A stretch of DNA of 64,000 nt from Cinclus cinclus (Eukaryota > Chordata > Aves > Passeriformes > Cinclidae), in assembly GCF_963662255.1 (NCBI RefSeq), contig NC_085049.1:58265158-58329157 (forward strand), in the 5' to 3' direction. Positions 35,653 through 47,120 of this stretch are shown here, piece after piece. The notes under the pieces are model-generated. The model made no database searches and was not told where the DNA came from. It was given only the letters and a program-made list of their open reading frames with translations. Position 1 is the first letter of the stretch; each line of letters begins with the position of its first letter. Position numbers and translations under genes: made by a program.

Positions 35653-38600
35653 AGGGAGAAGAGGAAGGGCAAAGTTCTGATTTGTTGTGGGCAAACAAAG
35701 CCTATCAAGGCACGGGATCCAGGTGTCTGCTCTTAGGGTGTGAGGGAGCTCATGAAGTAACAGGCCATGGGCAGCTTCTCTCTGGGGCCAAGAGACTGTC
35801 TGGGGACCACAGTGCAATCCAGAGTGTGTGCAGCCCACATCTGCAGCCTGGGCCATGCAGGCAAGACCATGGAGAGGAGAAGGGATTTAGGAGGGTGCTG
35901 TTTGGGCTGGTGTCTGCTCAGGCATGGGCGGTGAGGATCTGGCCTGCTGTTGTATTGGACTGTTCAGCTCACTGAGGAGGCAGATTCTTGTCTCCACCCT
36001 TCCTTAGCCCATGGCTTGACATGGTGCCCAGAGCCTGGGTCGCAGTGGGCAGAGGGTGAAAAACATAATGAACTTGCTCTCTTAGCCTTGCAGTGGAAAG
36101 ACTGACTCATTTTCCAAGCAGAAATCATATGGAGGAGGATAGAGGGACGTTGTGTGGCATTTCTGGCCAGCTGTTCTAAAGCAGGAGGTCTTTCATTGAC
36201 CTTAACTCAATCAGGGCTCCATGGCCCTGTGTTGCCCAGCATGTGCCACCCTTGTGCTTCATTCCTACCTATGTTTCTCTTTTTCCCTCCTAGTCCCCTC
36301 TCTAGAGAAGAGAAAATTGTCAACGAAAATCACTCACTTGCCTAATAAGGCTGAGACTGTAATAGAAAGATCTTTTTCTGATCTTTTCCTGATCAAATTG
36401 AGATGCACTTCACCTTAGCTCCTTCCACATGTTGTGTGCTGTAATGCCTGCTTAGAAGAACTGAAGGAACCTCTTTTTGTTACTATTTTTGGTTTCATTA
36501 AAATCACAGTTCTCAGTTTTGTTGTGTCTTCCCCACAGGCAGAGAAGCCTCTCTGGGAACTGGGTGGAGAGACAAACTTTGCTTGGCAGAATGCTCTTCC
36601 AACAAAGGGAAGTTGTGGCTTTTTGTTAAGTCCAGACTTATTAATGTAGCAGAAGAAAGCTCCTGTCACAGTCTTGGGGTTCTGGTTCGCACTGAGCAAC
36701 TGTGTGGAGGTCTTGAGTAGGGAGATTATAGAGAGATGGGATCCCAGCTGGAAAAGCAGGAGCCTGTACTGAGCAAGATAAAAGCCATAGCACTGAGGAT
36801 GAGGATGCAGCACAAGGGAAGATGATTTCTCCAGGGACAGCTGGAGAAGAGCAGGTGTGTCAGCTCATGCAATTCAACAGCGGAAAAGTATGGAAGGAAG
36901 AAGCCATTTCTCATTTTTACTCTGAGGAGGGAGCCTGAGGTCCACTCTTGGACATTTTGGCTTTGCCTTGTCGCAGTGATGATTTGCTGGAGACAGAGGA
37001 GAAAGACAAGCCAGTCTTCGTGTGGGTGCTTTGGCAGCACCAGAGCCCCACTTCACGTGAGCTGAAGTTCACATGTGCTGGGGCTGCGCCTCCTGATCTC
37101 CCACAGTGGGAGTAGCCTCTCCTCCAGTATCAGTGCTTCCCATGCATGGCCCTCCTTGGGGATTTTTAGTGCACAGCAGTCATCTTTTCGGTGTTGAGGT
37201 ACAGCTCTTGTCTGTTGGGAGCTTGATAAGCCCACAGCTGCAGTATCTGCTTCTCCTATTCCTGAAGTACAGCCTGTTGTCTTCTCCATTATTTGCTCCA
37301 TCATTCTCCTCTTCTCCCTCTGATTTGTCTCTTGCTTCTGCTCTCTTGGGCTGGAGGAGGTGTTGCTGGAATAGGAATGCTGGGGTTCTTCTGCAGAGCT
37401 CCTGCCCTGCCTGTATCCTGGACTTAGTCATTTCCTTATTCTTAGGAAATTAAATTTAAACCAGACTTCTGTTGTAGTGGGAGGAAGGGGCTTTACAGAT
37501 GAAATACCTTCTTTATAGTTTCTCTTTCTCAAGAATTGCTTAAACATTTTTTGATTTAAGGCCAAACCAGTCAATGTTACTGTCTAATTTGTCTGGCTAA
37601 CCCTGTGTTTATTATCCTTAGGGAGCTAGAGTGCTTGTCATTAAAAATCTTCCTTCTTGTCCCTGGAGGGAACAGACTCTACTAAGCTGGCTTTCACACA
37701 CTGATTTTTTTTTTTTTTCCCAAGGTGGTGGCTTACCCTCTGCTCAGCCTTGCCTGTGCTGCTAGCTGGGACCTCTGCAGCCAGCTCCTGGTGGCACAGA
37801 CACCCCTCCAGGCAACTGCCACAAGAGGGAAGTCAAAAGTATGTGGGTGTGTGAGGTGATGAGAGACGCAAAGCAGGAGGCAGGTTTGTGTCAGATCCTG
37901 GTTTCCCCAGTGCTGGACTCTGAGGTGAGCACTGAAGCTCCTTCATCTTATCCGAACTAGGTTCTGAGATTTGAGAAGGGAAAGACCAAGAACCTTGTCC
38001 TGGAACTGGGGCCAGACTATGAGAGCCTGATGTCTGTGGGTTGTTACAGCCCACAGACAGTGGGCAGTGAATCCTGCTGTCTCTGTTGGACCAAACTGCC
38101 CAATGGATGGAGGGATGCATCACCAGCCTTTTCCTGCAGCCTTCTTCAGCCTTGTGCTCTTCCATTCCCAAAACCTTTTTTTTACCCTCAAATTGGTAAA
38201 AAGGTGGGGCCAGGAAACAGGTGAAGCAGTGTGTGGCACACCCAAGCCTTGCACTTTTTTCTGTCTCGTTGTCTTTCTTTGTGCTTCCAACCTAGAAAGA
38301 GATGCTGTGCCTATGTGTGGCTATGGACTCAAGAACTCCTCTTCCTCTCTTGCCCCAGGTGAAAGGAGGGACATGGGCTTTGCTGGACCTGCAGCAGCTG
38401 AGCTTGCTAAAGCAGAGTAGGGCAGGTTAGACATATTTGCCCATCTGGGGGGAAAGCCACACCCGAGTGACAGAAAAGACAAGGTGACTTTGTGCCTGTG
38501 GTTGGTATGGAGGATGACTTACTCAAGCCCACTCTTGCTGTTGCTTTCTCTAGTCCTCGTGTCTTGCTGAGGTGTTTGCTGTTGTGCTGCCCAGGCCAAC

Positions 38601-39543
38601 CTTCTGTGTCTCTGTGACAGATAAACAAGGAAACTGAGTTGGCATGGAGGGAGAATGTCAGAGCAGAATGGATGTTCATTCCCCTCTGCCTGCCTTGCTG
38701 TTTCCTTGTGGGATGGTGTCTCTTCCCCTCCTTGGTATCCCCAGGACTCTCTCCCTGTGTCCTAGCTCCTTCCAGCAATCCCTGTGGCTGCTATGCCTCT
38801 GCACTGTGAAGACACGGGTCCAGGGTCACTCCTGGTTCCAGTAGTAGAACACTGGTGGTGAAGAGGGAAGGGATGGCTTGTCCTGCCTTCGCTGACCTCT
38901 AACCTTGGCAAGAAAGGAGGGAAGTGAGTGGGAGAATGGATCCTGTATCCCTCCATCATTGTGTTCTCCCTGCCCTCCCTAAACCCCTCCTTTCTGAATT
39001 CTGAGACATTGGACAAACTCACTCCTGTTATGGAAAGGGAAGGGGAGCTGGAGGGCAAGGGGGGGTGGCAGAAGGGGCTCAGATCCAGCATTGAGAAAGT
39101 GTTTCTAATGCAATACACTGACATTTTAAAGCTTTGGGCACTACAGGTAATGGATTAAGAAGGGATCTGAAATGCTCTTGAGACTAGGAATTCAAACCAC
39201 TGTTTTTTCCTGCCTGTGTGGATGATGATGCAGTATCATCCTGGAGGAGGTCCAGCAGCACTTCTGAGCCTGGAGTCCACCTGGACCTACTGCTGGTGTT
39301 GCTCCTGGAGGAGCTCCAGGACACCCTGCTTTGGAAAAACAATGTGCAGACTTGCCAAAAACTAAAAAGAAAAGAAAAAATAAGAGCATCTGCAAAGCTC
39401 CTTTCAACTCTGTAATTTATAAACAGCAAGTAATAATGAACTTTTTGTAAGGATAAATCAAATGTACATTCTGAAATCATTTTCTCTGTAAATGGTTGGA
39501 TTTCATTTCACCCTTAAAGGGATGCTTAAAAGGAGGTGATAAT

Positions 39544-39549
39544 AATAAA
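39544..39549 (+). terminator. Candidate distal MGAT3 poly(A) signal
   Basis: AATAAA in a very A/T-rich context after a stretch of TAATAATG and TTTTTGTAA-type 3'-UTR-like sequence, with 'gatgtgtgtgac' downstream. It is a plausible end of a long 3' UTR. Confidence 0.4.
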
Positions 39550-39560
39550 AATTAAAAAAA

Positions 39561-42500
39561 AATTTACAAAGTATGAAAGGAAACAAAGATGTGTGTGACA
39601 GCTTTTATTTCTGATTGCCTGACCAAGGGGGGGCTGCTGGAAAATGGAATGAGGGAGCTTCCTATCTTGGCAGAATACTGTTCCCAGGAAGGGAGATTGA
39701 AGGGGGAGCCTAGCTGGTCTAGAGACTTATTCCTGTTTTTGTAGGCACAGGTCAGACCTAATCTGCATGTTAGGTGAGTATGAACATGTGAAGGCATGTG
39801 AGTGGGGAATGATGATGGCTATGTGGCTTTCAGAAGAGCTGGTGGCTGTGGGAACCAGCATCCTCTCATAAAATGGTCCCTTGATACAATCTTTGGTCTT
39901 TTGGATGCATCCATTTTTCCAAGTAAAGCCCTGGAGACCCAAATTCAAGTCCCCAGTGCAGAAATGCCTCTCTGCTGGCTGTCTTTTGGCAGAGTGCATG
40001 AGAGAACCTGACCTCTTTGTTTTGGTTTATTTTTAAACCTGTCTGCTGTAGTTTTGGCTGTTCCCACTACTTGATATCAAAGCCTGGTCTTGCTCTAAAT
40101 CCTCCTAACCATCTGGCCTCTGTAGGGCTTTTGGCAAGGGCCTTTTGCAGGCTCATGTGCCATGCACAGCTATTTAATTTTTTACCTTTGTGTCTCATGC
40201 TTCACGTTCAGTCCTGATTCCATTTACAGATCGTGACTGTAAGCATCATAGGTTGTTTTCCTCATAATTATTAACTCCAGTGAATTCCCTCATCTTTCTT
40301 TCATCCATACCAGTCTAATGTTCTCAATTCTCCTCTTGTGGAAGGGTCTCAAACTAGAGGCTTGTGTTGTGCACTGCTGAATGCAATTCTGCTGTTTCAG
40401 TCTCTGGAACAAAGGGCATGGAAGAAACCTGCCACTCAAAATTAACAATTAAAGTTTTCTTTTTTAGAATTTTTAGCATTCTTAATGATCACCATATTTT
40501 TGAGCCTGAACAGGGGCTTAATCTAAAAATAAGTGATGACTAGCATGCTTGAAATTTCAGTTTTTCGAGAGGGGAAGTGTAAGTCTGTAACCATAGACCA
40601 ATGGCAATGTAGTGAGACAGTTTATGAAATGAGAGGTGACTAGGTCAAAGGTTCTCCCACACTATTTTTCTTGCCTCTAACACAAAATCTTTGCTGACAT
40701 TTATATTATTTTTAAAAGTAACATAAATGGCATTTCTTTTGTTGTTGTGAGGTTTTAAAAGACCTTTTTCCTCAGAAAGCATGAGCTTTTGCTGCAGGAG
40801 CTTCAAGTGCCTCTGTGAGTGAGAGGAATTGGATGCACCAGTGTGGGGTGGAGACCTTCATTTGTAGAAGCAGCAGGGAGCATGTGGCCCTGCCACAAGC
40901 CCCTTTTTACCATGTCAGAGGGTCCCTCAACACACCAAGAGAGATCTTGGTATATGCAGCATGCATCCCTGGGTATGGATATGGAGCCTTAAGCACCATA
41001 TGGAATCAGGAGCCTCCAGGGCTAATACCAAGCAATCCTGCATGTTTTGCAGAATTTCAGTACCCCAGCAGGTGTTAGATGGAGTGGTGCATCTTGGAGG
41101 AGCTCTGGCATGACCTGCCTGGAAATCAGCGGTGTTTCTCCCAAGCTCTTGCTCTCTGTCATGGATGTCTGGTGCTCACGAGACTGCTTGGTGGGGAAGC
41201 TGCAAGGGACTCTGTGTCTCTGGCTCACAGAGGGGCTGGCTCCAGTGGATTCCTTATTGATGCCTATCAGGGCAGCTGATAAAGAAGGGATGGACATGCT
41301 GTTTCCAAACACCAGGATGCTTGGAAACAAACTGACTTCATTATAAACTCAATACACCTTTCAGAAAACTGGAAAGGGGATACCAGACCCCATTTTGCCA
41401 GCTGTTTGTTTTTGTTGCTGGGATACATTTCTTCCCTGTGTAAGGACACATTTTAATGTGCTGCTTAGCAGGGACAGTTAATTTTTAAGTATTAATCCAA
41501 TTGTATATTGTGCTTCTAAATCTCACAGCTTTAGTGGCTCAGCTGGGGAAGCAGTGAGGTCTTAGCTGGCTGGCAGGCAGCCCGTGGAGCAGCCAGGGAA
41601 AGTCACCCCAGCCCTGGAGAGCATCACCAGCAAATGGCTTCATGCTCACGTGCCCACAGCTGCAGGCAGTGGCTGCCCTGCTTTCCAGAGCACTGCCACA
41701 GAGAGGATTTGGCCACAGCCATGGCAGAAGGGAGGCATGTTCTTGTTTCCTGACAGTGGCACGTGTTCCTGAGGCTCCTGGGCACACTGAAGGCAAACCT
41801 TCCCCTGGGCATGGGCTTTGCAGGGCTTTGGTCTGTCACTGCAAAACTGTCCCCTCTAGAGAAGGGGCTCCAGATCACTGAAGTGAGAGGCTGACATAAG
41901 GAATATAACCCGTGGATGCTTCGTTGAGGAGCTTGGCTTGGGGCCAGGCTGCTGCAAGCTCTGCCTTTGGAAGCTGCAGCAGGGACAAGCATATCAGCAA
42001 ACAGGTAAAGGATCAGCCCTCTTCAGCTAATGTTTGGGATGTTACTGTAAGCATCTTTGAGATCCCCAGACATGAACCTTTACTTGGAACTAAGGAGAAT
42101 CTGGCAATCACAACATTTTCAGCAATTCTGTGTGTGCTTATTTTTTTAAGCAAAGTGAGAAGTGAAAATAGTTCTTACTGTCTTTTTAGATATATTACAG
42201 CTATGTAAGAATACAAATCTTTCAAGGCCATATCTCTCCTCACCCTGCCAAATGAAACACAATATAGGACTTTATTGTTTTACTCTTGTGTTTCCTGTGC
42301 CTTACGGCTTGAACCATGGATCCTCTTGGCTGAAGTCCATCCCAGTAACAATTTAATTTGGGAACACACTTCACCTTTCTAAAAATAAGGAAAACTCAGA
42401 AGAAGAGCAAATAAACTGTGCTGAATAAAGATCTAAAATGACTTCTCCAGGATCTGAAATTAAAGAAAATATGTTATCCAAGGAATGCATAAAATAAAAT

Positions 42501-45500
42501 AACATAAGCCTGCTTCTATGCAGCAAACTCTTTCCTGGCATTTCAGCCCTGTTCTACAGTCTGCACTTTTTCCAACGAGAGAGCAACAAATCACCAGTGA
42601 TATATATATATTTCTTTTTCCCCCTCAGATACTTACTAAGAACCAGGCATACACACAAAAATAAAAGAATGTAGAAAACATCTACCCACTTATTTTTGCT
42701 TTGCAGTGTTTTTAAAGCATTTGTCTCAAACTGTTAGCCAGAAGTGAATGTCAGATCACGGCAAAACCAAAACCAGGTAAATGGGACAGAAATAAATCTA
42801 AGGGCCCATGACTTAATGGAGCAAGGATACAGCAGCCACGTCCTCCTCAGGTGGTCTATACATACATAGGACCAAACCACACCTAATGCTGGAGTCCAGA
42901 TAACCCTTACACAAACCAAAATCCCATGTTCATGCCGAGAGGGCCTCATCCCAGCACACAGCAGGTGAAGAAGAAGCACAAGAAAGCCTGAGGTCAGCAT
43001 GTGCAGTTCAGCTCAGGCAGGTGGTACCACCAGCTGCACGCCCTCTGCTCCCTGCTGACACTTCCCCTGCAGAAAACAGGGGCTGTTGTAGGGATGCAAG
43101 ACTGCAAGGACAACAGCACTCACAAAAGCAGGGTCTGTGAATGACTCTGTAAACCTCCTGCAGCATGCAGCTGGTGCAAAGTGAAAAATGTGGTGGGGGA
43201 GGCCAGGGGATGGAATCTTACTGGTCCAGGAATAATGAGAAAAGTCCCCAACAGACCCAGCCACAGGGAAATTTGTTTGAAGAAACATGAGTTGCAGTGG
43301 GAGTGAAGGTGGGCACAGACCGATTGTAAAAGTGCTACAGATGCAATTTCAATGTGTTAGGTAATAAAATTGAGCCTCCTCAAAGAGTGTCAGTGCAGCC
43401 TGTCACAGGGACAGCAGCTCTGCTTCACACAGGAGACTGCTAGTTGCTGACAGTGTTTGCAGCCCCCTCCACTGCAGGGATGGAAGCCTGAGGATCTTAA
43501 AAGCCCCACTTCAGCTGCAACAAAGCTGGGACCTTTCCCTTCTTCCCCCTGTCAAAAATATAGCCTGAGTGTGGCTGCCCAGATCAGATATTTACTGTCC
43601 CTACTAAAACGTGGGTCTTGGCTCTAGATCAGGAATGCTCCTTGAAAGGTGGCTATGTACCAGTGGTCTCTCCTTCCTCACCACCTGTCTGCCTTCCCAC
43701 GTGCACTCAACATCAAAACTGCTGGGGCCTCAGGGAATGAAACCAGGTGTTCCATCCTTGTGCCTCCGCCCCTCCTGGCTCGTCACAGCTGGAGAGCAGG
43801 AGCCCAAATGCCATTAATCCTTGCAATTGCTCAAGAAAAGTAAAGAAATGGGGCTGCAATTAAAGAGACAGCTGTTGAACGGAGCTGAGACCGCCAAAAG
43901 GCCTCCTACGAGGTCCATTTACTAGAAGGTACTAAGGATATTAAGCTGAAGCTCAGATACCATTGGTGGGTCACTATCCTTTTTCCCCCTCGCATTTTAG
44001 AAGTGCTTCCTGGCTCCTCTAAGAGACCAGCCTTCTGCTTCCAAGCACAGTTTGTTCCCCATCCCTGCAGAGCCCCTTCAAGATGCCATTTGCAGCTCTG
44101 AGGCTCACATTCAATTCCCTGCTGCCCAGGGAGGGTTTGCTGGCTGGTGACAGGCAGCACAGGGATGTCTCCCTGGATGGGAATGGTCCTGCCCTTGCAG
44201 AATGGGTGGTAGGAAGCCCTGGGCATGGCACTTGGCTCCCAGGAGCAGAGGCTGCAAGCCAGGCTCAGGGGCAAGCCATTTGCTGATTTTAGTGGCCATC
44301 AAAGCCTGTGGCAGTGGCTGCTGGACTTGCTGCAATCATGAAAAGACCAGCAGAGGAGTGGCGGCTCCAGAGACTCCCCAGGAGGCAGGGGACAGGGGGG
44401 CATGTCTCAGTCTTACTCCAGGTAACAGCACGGGTTATTGTGCCCTGACACACATGGTGCCTTTGATATTTCAAGCTCTCTTGGTCATTTCGAGAAACAA
44501 AGGTTGTTAATGTTCTACAGGAGCGCAGCAAAGGTGTGCTCCCTCTTTTCTCCCTGCACCTGGCCTGCCAGGGCAAGTAAATTCCCTTTTTTATAGAGAC
44601 ACAGGCTGGAGTCACAGGAGCAACCCCATACCCAATGACTTCATGGGCAAAGAAGCCACCAGGCAACAGGTTCTGCAGGCAACAGAGCGCTGGGGCCTTT
44701 GGGGCAGCAGAAGTCTTTGGGGGTGCTGGGTGGGTCCCACCAGCTATGTGCAGGGGGTCAACAGAGTTTGGGGAACCCTGGAGACAGGGGGGATGGTCTC
44801 AAGGCAGAGTTCAAACTTACAACCCCCAGCATGTCACCAGAGGTCAGGCACTCGCACGGCAGCTGGAGCGGGATCAGTCATGGCTGCCGGCCCTGGCACT
44901 CGCCCTCCTCTTTGCAAGAGAGAAGGGGCAGGTTGAGGCTCCTGCCCACACCGTGCAGGCGTGGGCAGCCCCCCTGGGGCAGGGGGCACAGCAAGCAAGG
45001 TCTCAGCAGGGGCTGGGACACTTTGGAGACACGGCACAGCGTGGGTGGAGGAGCTCACAAAACACACATGCAGCTGCTGGCGACGGGCCCGGGGGCTGGC
45101 AGCCAGCCTGGGGGGGAAAGCACAGACAGAAACACCAAAACAGGCATAACCCAAGGGGGCCAGGCTGGGGAGGGCACGCTTATGGGGGTGGCCAAGCAGT
45201 CCTTGGCTGCCATGGCAGGAGGGCAGCAGTAAAGTCCATCTCTGCTCGACCTGACCCAGCAGACCCCATTGACTGTGCGCCAGGTATTTGCCACGTGTGG
45301 CTGCTCAAGTTTTGATCCAGAGTTGGGAGTTTTGGGGACTAGGTTCATCAGCACATGTGCCCAGGGGTGACAGAGCCCACTTGTGAGAAGGGAAGTATTT
45401 CTGAGGATTAAGAACCCAAGGAGGAGGCAGGAAGCCGGGAGGAAGGTTCAAAGATCGATTTTCATTCTGACAGCAGGTAAAGAGTAGGGAATATGAATGT

Positions 45501-45769
45501 TGGCTCTGCGGTCTTGGATAGCCCAGTGTATGAACTAATGATCTGGAAACAAAGATGAGAATATAGTGAACATTTTTAAAAGATGAATCAAAGCTATTGA
45601 CTCTTGAGGAGATCAAAAAGGACTGAGTAAAATGCCAATGTGGCAAATGGGGACCACCACATATTTGCCAAGGATTAACTGGGTATGTGCAAAGTCAGAA
45701 GAGGGAAAACCAATTGCACATAAAAATTACAAAGATCCAGATGTTCTCTAGCAACCCAAGAAATAATAC
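39561..45769. other. Intergenic sequence between MGAT3 and MIEF1
   Basis: No gene recognised on either strand. The longest open frame (226 codons, 44635-45315, +) lies in a GC-rich, Gly/Gln/Ala-biased stretch with no domain. The frames overlapping it in other phases are equally open, which suggests composition and not coding. A short TA tract lies at about 42600-42610. Nothing else is supported. Confidence 0.55.
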
Positions 45770-46075
45770 GGATGTCACACAAACCCTGGCTCTGAGAGTA
45801 GCTGCAGGTTAAAAAAAAAAGCACACACAAAATATTAGCATGCAGAAGGAAGAAGGAGGGAATAATATGGAAAATATGATAATGCTATTATGTAAATCAC
45901 CAGTGCGGCCTCTCTGGGAATACTGTCTGCAGTTCAAGTAAGCCCTTCTCAGAAAGGGCTGATTAGGGGCATGGCAAATTCGTTCACAGAGAGATCAAAA
46001 CGATTGGGGTTGTTTATCTCAGAAAGGAAATGAACAAGAGGAGATTGGCACAGTGTAAGGCAGTCCAGAGCTTCT
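45770..46075 (+). mobile_element. CR1-type LINE fragment, diverged
   Basis: Matches the order of words in sauropsid CR1 copies: 'aaaatattagcatgcag', 'tgataatgctattatgtaaa', 'tcaccagtgcggcctct', 'gggaatactgtctgcagttc', 'ctcagaaagg' and 'gagatcaaaacgattggggt'. This is the end of the reverse-transcriptase region running toward the 3' end, in + orientation. It is interrupted and frameshifted, with no usable ORF. It may belong to the same insertion as the CR1 tail about 500 bases downstream. Confidence 0.7.
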
Positions 46076-46559
46076 GCGTTTCTTCCTGTTCAGTTCTATC
46101 ACTGTCATATCTGGTGTGGCTGAGAATTGTGTGAAGTGATGTGTCTCTCCTCTGTCACACACCATTTGCTCTTTCTCTCACCCTCCCCTCCAGGGGAGGC
46201 ACAGCACATTATGTTTTATATTTAGGTAGGACCTGGGGAGGAGAGGATGGCTAAGGAGAAATATGTATGCCCCAGAGATGCCTCACAGTAAGAGAAGGTG
46301 AGAATGGAAATGTGGGATTTGCACCTGAACAGTGGAGCAAAAAGTTCTGGCTTTGGGAGTCTCCTTCCATCAGTTCAGGCAGATCCCAGAGAGGCTGCCA
46401 GCTCTGCCCTTGTCCTGGAGCCTTGAGGCTTCCACACCAAGCCCTGGTCTCTGGGGATTCCTTGGAGATAAAGATAAGGAGCTTGAATTTGATAATTTAG
46501 CCTGGAAAAACCATCCCTGGAGTCAGAAGTACCTTGAGATGTAGCACTGACCCACTGCT
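46076..46559. other. Unassigned sequence between two CR1 fragments
   Basis: About 480 bases with no recognised gene. It may be a highly diverged central CR1 portion or sequence inserted into the element. The right end ('cctggaaaaaccatccctgg') still hints at CR1-like wording. Confidence 0.5.
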
Positions 46560-46778
46560 CTCTTCAAGGGAAGGGTCAGGTTGGAGATCAGGAGGAATTC
46601 TTTCTCAGAAAGTGATTAGACATTGGGATGGGTGGGGTCACCGTCCCTAGAGGTGTCTAAGGAAAGACCTGACGTGGCACTCAGTGCCATGGTGTGGTTG
46701 ACATGGTGGTGTTCGGTGGTCTCCGTGACCTCAGAGGTCTTCTCCACCTTAAGGAAATCCCCGATTCCGTGACCGTGG
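46560..46778 (+). mobile_element. CR1 LINE 3' end fragment
   Basis: Strong CR1 3'-end landmarks in order: 'caggttggagatcaggagga', 'tgattagacattgggatggg', 'tcaccgtccctagaggtgtc', 'gtggcactcagtgccatggt', 'ctcagaggtcttctccacc' and an end resembling 'gattccgtga'. + orientation, 5' truncated, noncoding. The right end directly abuts the GC-rich MIEF1 promoter, leaving little or no unique spacer. Confidence 0.9.
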
Positions 46779-46829
46779 CGCACGGCAGACAGGCTGTCTC
46801 TCGGGGCCGGCAGCCCAGCTCGCTGCGCT

Positions 46830-46912
46830 ACGGCACACGGAGCCGCACACGGCACACGGCACACGGCACACGGCACACGGAGCCGCGCACGGAGCCCCGC
46901 GCAGCGCACGGT
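46830..46912 (+). repeat. GGCACAC heptamer tandem repeat
   Basis: A CpG-rich tandem array built on a 7-base 'ggcacac' unit, with interspersed 'ggagccgc' variants. It lies between the CR1 tail and the core MIEF1 promoter and probably arose by slippage. Confidence 0.85.
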
Positions 46913-46994
46913 GCCGTGCGGCCCCCGGGCCCTTCCCGGCCGGGAGCATCCCGGAATGCCGAGGTGGGCGGGGCGCGGGCAGCATCCCTCCCGG

Positions 46995-47010
46995 CCGCCA
47001 GGGGGCGGTA
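46995..47010 (+). promoter_or_regulatory. CTCF-like site
   Basis: CCGCCAGGGGGCGGTA fits the vertebrate CTCF core consensus (CC-N-C/G-N-AGGGGGC-type). It sits about 70-120 bases upstream of the ETS cluster in the MIEF1 promoter. GC-rich islands can give chance matches. Confidence 0.5.
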
Positions 47011-47070
47011 GCGCCGCGCCGCCGCCGCCTCAGGCCTCTGCGCCTCGCTGCCCGCGGCGCTGGCGCTGCC

Positions 47071-47120
47071 ATTGGCGGGAAGCGGCCCGGAAGCGCCCCG
47101 GACGCGGCCCGGAAGCGGAA
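47071..47120 (+). promoter_or_regulatory. CCAAT/E2F/ETS motif cluster of MIEF1 core promoter
   Basis: ATTGGCGGGAA combines an inverted CCAAT with an E2F-like site. CCCGGAAGC at 47087 and CCCGGAAGCGGAAGC at 47108 are ETS/GABPA-type boxes. GABPA-type sites near the start site are typical of promoters of mitochondrial genes, consistent with both MIEF1 products. Confidence 0.55.

Larger units (their letters stand above)
34421..39560 (+). other. MGAT3: Probable MGAT3 3' UTR region
   Basis: No coding sequence is recognised after the TGA at 34418-34420. Two plausible 3' ends exist. One is AATAAA at 35647 with a GU-rich stretch about 25 bases on, which would give a 3' UTR of about 1.2 kb. The other is AATAAA at 39544 with a GTGTGTG element about 45 bases on, which would give about 5.1 kb. 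Mammalian MGAT3 has a long 3' UTR, which favours use of a distal site. The sequence between is largely free of recognisable repeats. The UTR's extent is inferred. Confidence 0.45.

Noticed and set aside
44635..45315. 226-codon + frame between MGAT3 and MIEF1
   Set aside because: Gly/Gln/Ala/Trp-biased, with two other + frames open over the same stretch. This points to composition and not to selection for coding.
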